A stretch of 64,000 bases of DNA. Origin: Bacteroidota bacterium (GTDB taxonomy: Bacteria; Bacteroidota; Rhodothermia; Balneolales; HLUCCA01). The stretch spans positions 62,001 to 126,000 of the forward strand of contig JAFIEZ010000015.1 of assembly GCA_020832235.1 (NCBI GenBank). Reading direction: 5' to 3'. Positions 62,051 through 64,000 of the stretch are shown here, piece by piece (position 1 is the stretch's first letter; each line of letters starts with the position of its first letter). The notes below the pieces were generated by a model that was not told the DNA's origin, did not search any database, and was given only the letters and a program-made list of their open reading frames with translations. The translations under genes and the position numbers were made by a program.

Positions 62051-62731
62051 TTAGCTTCTTGTAGCAGAGTGTTGAAATATCACATTAGGAGAGTCGATAT
62101 AACGTTCATGAGAGTACCCCATATCGGAGAGACTCTTTAAGACCTTATCTGACTTAGTTTCGACGAGTAAAGCAGGTTTATGCTTTACCAGAATTCCTTT
62201 CATGCCATGAAGTACCTGCAGTTCGTGTCCTTCCGCATCAATTTTAATAAAGGAAATCTGCCTATCCATTAAAAAGGAATCCAGTGACAACGTGAGCACA
62301 GATAAAGCGTGATTGTTTGCAGACGACAGATGTGCCTCATAATAGTTTGTGAGACCTGTTGGAAATAGTGGAATCGACATACCCACGGTGTTAATCGTAT
62401 CAGATACGGCGGCATTAACCAGCGTTACGTTTGGGAAAGCAAATGATTGAACATTTGAAGACAGCAGTGCGAATGTAGCCGGTACAGGTTCGAAGGCAAT
62501 AACACGTCCGTTTATTCCTACAAGATCGGATAGCTTTTTTGTATAATGACCTACATTAGCACCGATATCGAGAACCCAGTCCCCCTGGGCGACCAAACGC
62601 TCGATTATATCGAACTCCGGCTCTTTTGATATAAAGGTACCCGCAGACAGCTGCCTTTTATAATGTAGTCGTTTTAACTCCGATTGCCAGGCAACAGGAA
62701 GTTTAGATGCGATTCGTTTTAGTAACTGCAC
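62051..62731 (-). CDS. FkbM family methyltransferase
   Basis: A 226-residue SAM-dependent methyltransferase. Unlike the copy at 55001 it keeps the canonical loop WVLDIGANVGHYTKKL (about 52-67), then AFEPVPATFALLSSN and the FkbM box FIKIDAEGHELQVLHGM (about 155-171). It probably O-methylates a sugar of the surface polysaccharide. It is transcribed leftward, like the flippase beyond it, with 79 bp between them. The two FkbM genes share the fold but are not close in sequence. Confidence 0.93.
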   Translation of the reverse strand: MQLLKRIASKLPVAWQSELKRLHYKRQLSAGTFISKEPEFDIIERLVAQGDWVLDIGANVGHYTKKLSDLVGINGRVIAFEPVPATFALLSSNVQSFAFPNVTLVNAAVSDTINTVGMSIPLFPTGLTNYYEAHLSSANNHALSVLTLSLDSFLMDRQISFIKIDAEGHELQVLHGMKGILVKHKPALLVETKSDKVLKSLSDMGYSHERYIDSPNVIFQHSATRS

Positions 62732-62810
62732 TGTTTTATATTTTTTGTTTAATTACGGCTTATGATAACACTTTCACCGGTAATAATTTGGAGTATTACA
62801 TCCTTCCTAT

Positions 62811-64000
62811 TCAACGATTACCATCAGCTTTACTAACCAATTGCCAATACCAGGCTAAAATTCCGAGGCTCACCAATACCCCTACCAGTGAATACAAGAT
62901 CAACAAGAGTGAAATATCATTAAACCAGACGCCTACTCCCATAGCAAGTACCCTCAAAAGCAGATACACCATACCAATAAAAAAAGCATCCCGTTGACGA
63001 TTCAACATCAACGTGATGTAATTAAATGGAGTTAACACAAAGCTTACATAGAAAAACGGAATGAGTAGCTGAACAAATCTGCCAGAGGCTTCGTATTGAG
63101 GGCCCAATAACCAACTAAATAACGAAGGACTATACACGAATAAAATGATAAATGGTATTAATCCGGCTCCGGCAAACAGCAATACAGATTTTGTAAAAAA
63201 AGAGGTCAGCACTTCTTTTCTTGCATACTTTTCCGAGATACGTTGACTAAACACCTGATACACGGAAGTAGATATCACCTGTATGGGCACAAAAAGTACT
63301 TTTATGGCAATGGCATAGAAACCAGCTGTCGCTTCAGAAAAAAAGGTAATGATAACCAGTGTTGGGATGTTCGCTGAGAGGGCAGCCGAAAGTGCGTCTG
63401 GTGCATTCCAATAGGGAAAATATCGGTAACGTTTCGCCATAGCCTTCATCCGCCGAACCGAAACCCCTTTCAAAGGATTTTCAACATGTTGAAAGCGGTT
63501 CACCAGCAGATATATCGCAGCAAGTAAATCGCCGGCAATTTTACCTATAAGGAGTCCAACTGGTGATATAGCCAGCCATCCCATAATCACCTGAATTGAG
63601 CCGGTACTCCCACTTGCCGTAATCTTGCCTTTGGCTATATAACCATATTGTTTAATTCGATTATGGCTCATCCATAAGATTACTACTACCGCATAAGAGA
63701 ATACAGAAAATGGCAAAAATAGTATAAATGACCCGATTGCTTCCAGGTTTAACCACCCAAGTATCTGTTGCTTACCTACCAGCAGAGCAAATAACACCAA
63801 TGATGAGACCAGGGCCGCGAAGAATACAGATAATGCGGTAATATTGTTCGCCGCAATTTGATTTCCCGGGATGAGTGTTGCATACTCGTAACGTAGTGAT
63901 GCAAAAGATTGAATAATGGCAATTAAAGAAAGATAGCTTGCATATAAACCAATTTGATCAGGACTATAAAACCTCACTATTAAGGGAATTACGGCCAGAC
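62811..64000 (-). CDS. Oligosaccharide flippase (Wzx), partial at window edge
   Basis: The C-terminal part of a polysaccharide flippase that carries lipid-linked repeat units across the inner membrane. At least 388 residues with about ten helices are in the window. The GTG at 63977 is not the true start: the frame continues to the edge, and its last codons read VIPLIVRFYSPDQIG, the conserved first-helix region of Wzx, so the gene begins beyond 64000. Family marks are RFYSPDQIGLYASY, ANIPTLVIITFFSEATAGFY and RYEYATLIP. Confidence 0.9.
   Translation of the reverse strand, partial: LAVIPLIVRFYSPDQIGLYASYLSLIAIIQSFASLRYEYATLIPGNQIAANNITALSVFFAALVSSLVLFALLVGKQQILGWLNLEAIGSFILFLPFSVFSYAVVVILWMSHNRIKQYGYIAKGKITASGSTGSIQVIMGWLAISPVGLLIGKIAGDLLAAIYLLVNRFQHVENPLKGVSVRRMKAMAKRYRYFPYWNAPDALSAALSANIPTLVIITFFSEATAGFYAIAIKVLFVPIQVISTSVYQVFSQRISEKYARKEVLTSFFTKSVLLFAGAGLIPFIILFVYSPSLFSWLLGPQYEASGRFVQLLIPFFYVSFVLTPFNYITLMLNRQRDAFFIGMVYLLLRVLAMGVGVWFNDISLLLILYSLVGVLVSLGILAWYWQLVSKADGNR

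Overview
The window looks like chromosomal DNA of a Gram-negative member of the Bacteroidota/Rhodothermota side of the tree, most plausibly a Balneolales- or Rhodothermales-like, probably aquatic bacterium. The support comes from gene families and gene order. There are CarboxypepD_reg-TonB receptors, DUF5686, DUF5777-like and DUF4293 proteins and a PorZ-like type IX secretion propeller. A DksA-like gene lies between ileS and lspA, and there is an OmpA lipoprotein with thrombospondin-3 repeats. No organism name can be read from the sequence, so this placement is inference. No prophage, CRISPR array, rRNA operon or intact insertion sequence was seen.

Layout. 1-2.1 kb: a cytosolic receiver-histidine kinase and a YtxH stress protein, separated by a 0.6 kb AT-rich gap holding two perfect inverted repeats. 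2.2-5.4 kb: a light-repair cluster of photolyase/cryptochrome, a 56-residue DUF2256 zinc protein and cryptochrome-DASH. 5.4-7.6 kb: three tightly packed pilin-like or minor-pseudopilin-like genes. 7.8-12.0 kb: ileS, a DksA-like gene and lspA. 12.1-14.6 kb: a TPR lipoprotein, a structured intergenic region and gltX. 14.6-16.9 kb: a TonB receptor. 17.1-20.6 kb: an NhaC-type antiporter and a GH3 acyl-adenylase. 20.8-23.8 kb: an arsR-arsD-arsA-HesB operon with a frame break in arsA and no efflux pump. 23.9-25.7 kb: an MsbA-like ABC exporter.

25.7-32.8 kb: a likely single transcription unit running leftward. It encodes a secreted protein, a FecR-domain protein, a large outer-membrane barrel and a CHASE2-adenylate cyclase, which together look like an envelope-to-cAMP signalling module. 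33-39 kb: an OmpA/TSP3 lipoprotein, tRNA-Ala, a PorZ-like protein and a DUF5686 outer-membrane protein. 39.5-41 kb: a YdjM-like membrane hydrolase, a 107 bp MITE-like element and tRNA-Arg. 41-43.6 kb: a MarR, Rieske, YceI and DUF5777-like barrel operon. 43.9-44.8 kb: a SPOR lipoprotein and a YciI protein, followed by a possible small RNA. 45.2-47.8 kb: a partner-switching module of STAS antagonist, RsbW-type kinase and SpoIIE-type phosphatase. 47.9-52.2 kb: mltF and a TonB receptor. 52.3-54.9 kb: two EamA transporters flanking a DUF4293 gene. 55 kb to the end: part of a Wzx/Wzy surface-polysaccharide locus (FkbM methyltransferases, SLBB export protein, glycosyltransferase, Wzz, O-antigen ligase, flippase cut by the window edge).

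The most notable points are: an isoleucyl-tRNA synthetase with the signature motif rearranged to GXHH, a form associated with very high mupirocin resistance; the FecR/barrel/CHASE2-cyclase unit; the pumpless ars operon with a broken arsA; the photolyase-DUF2256-CryDASH cluster; and several structured intergenic segments that may hold small RNAs or a small non-autonomous transposon.
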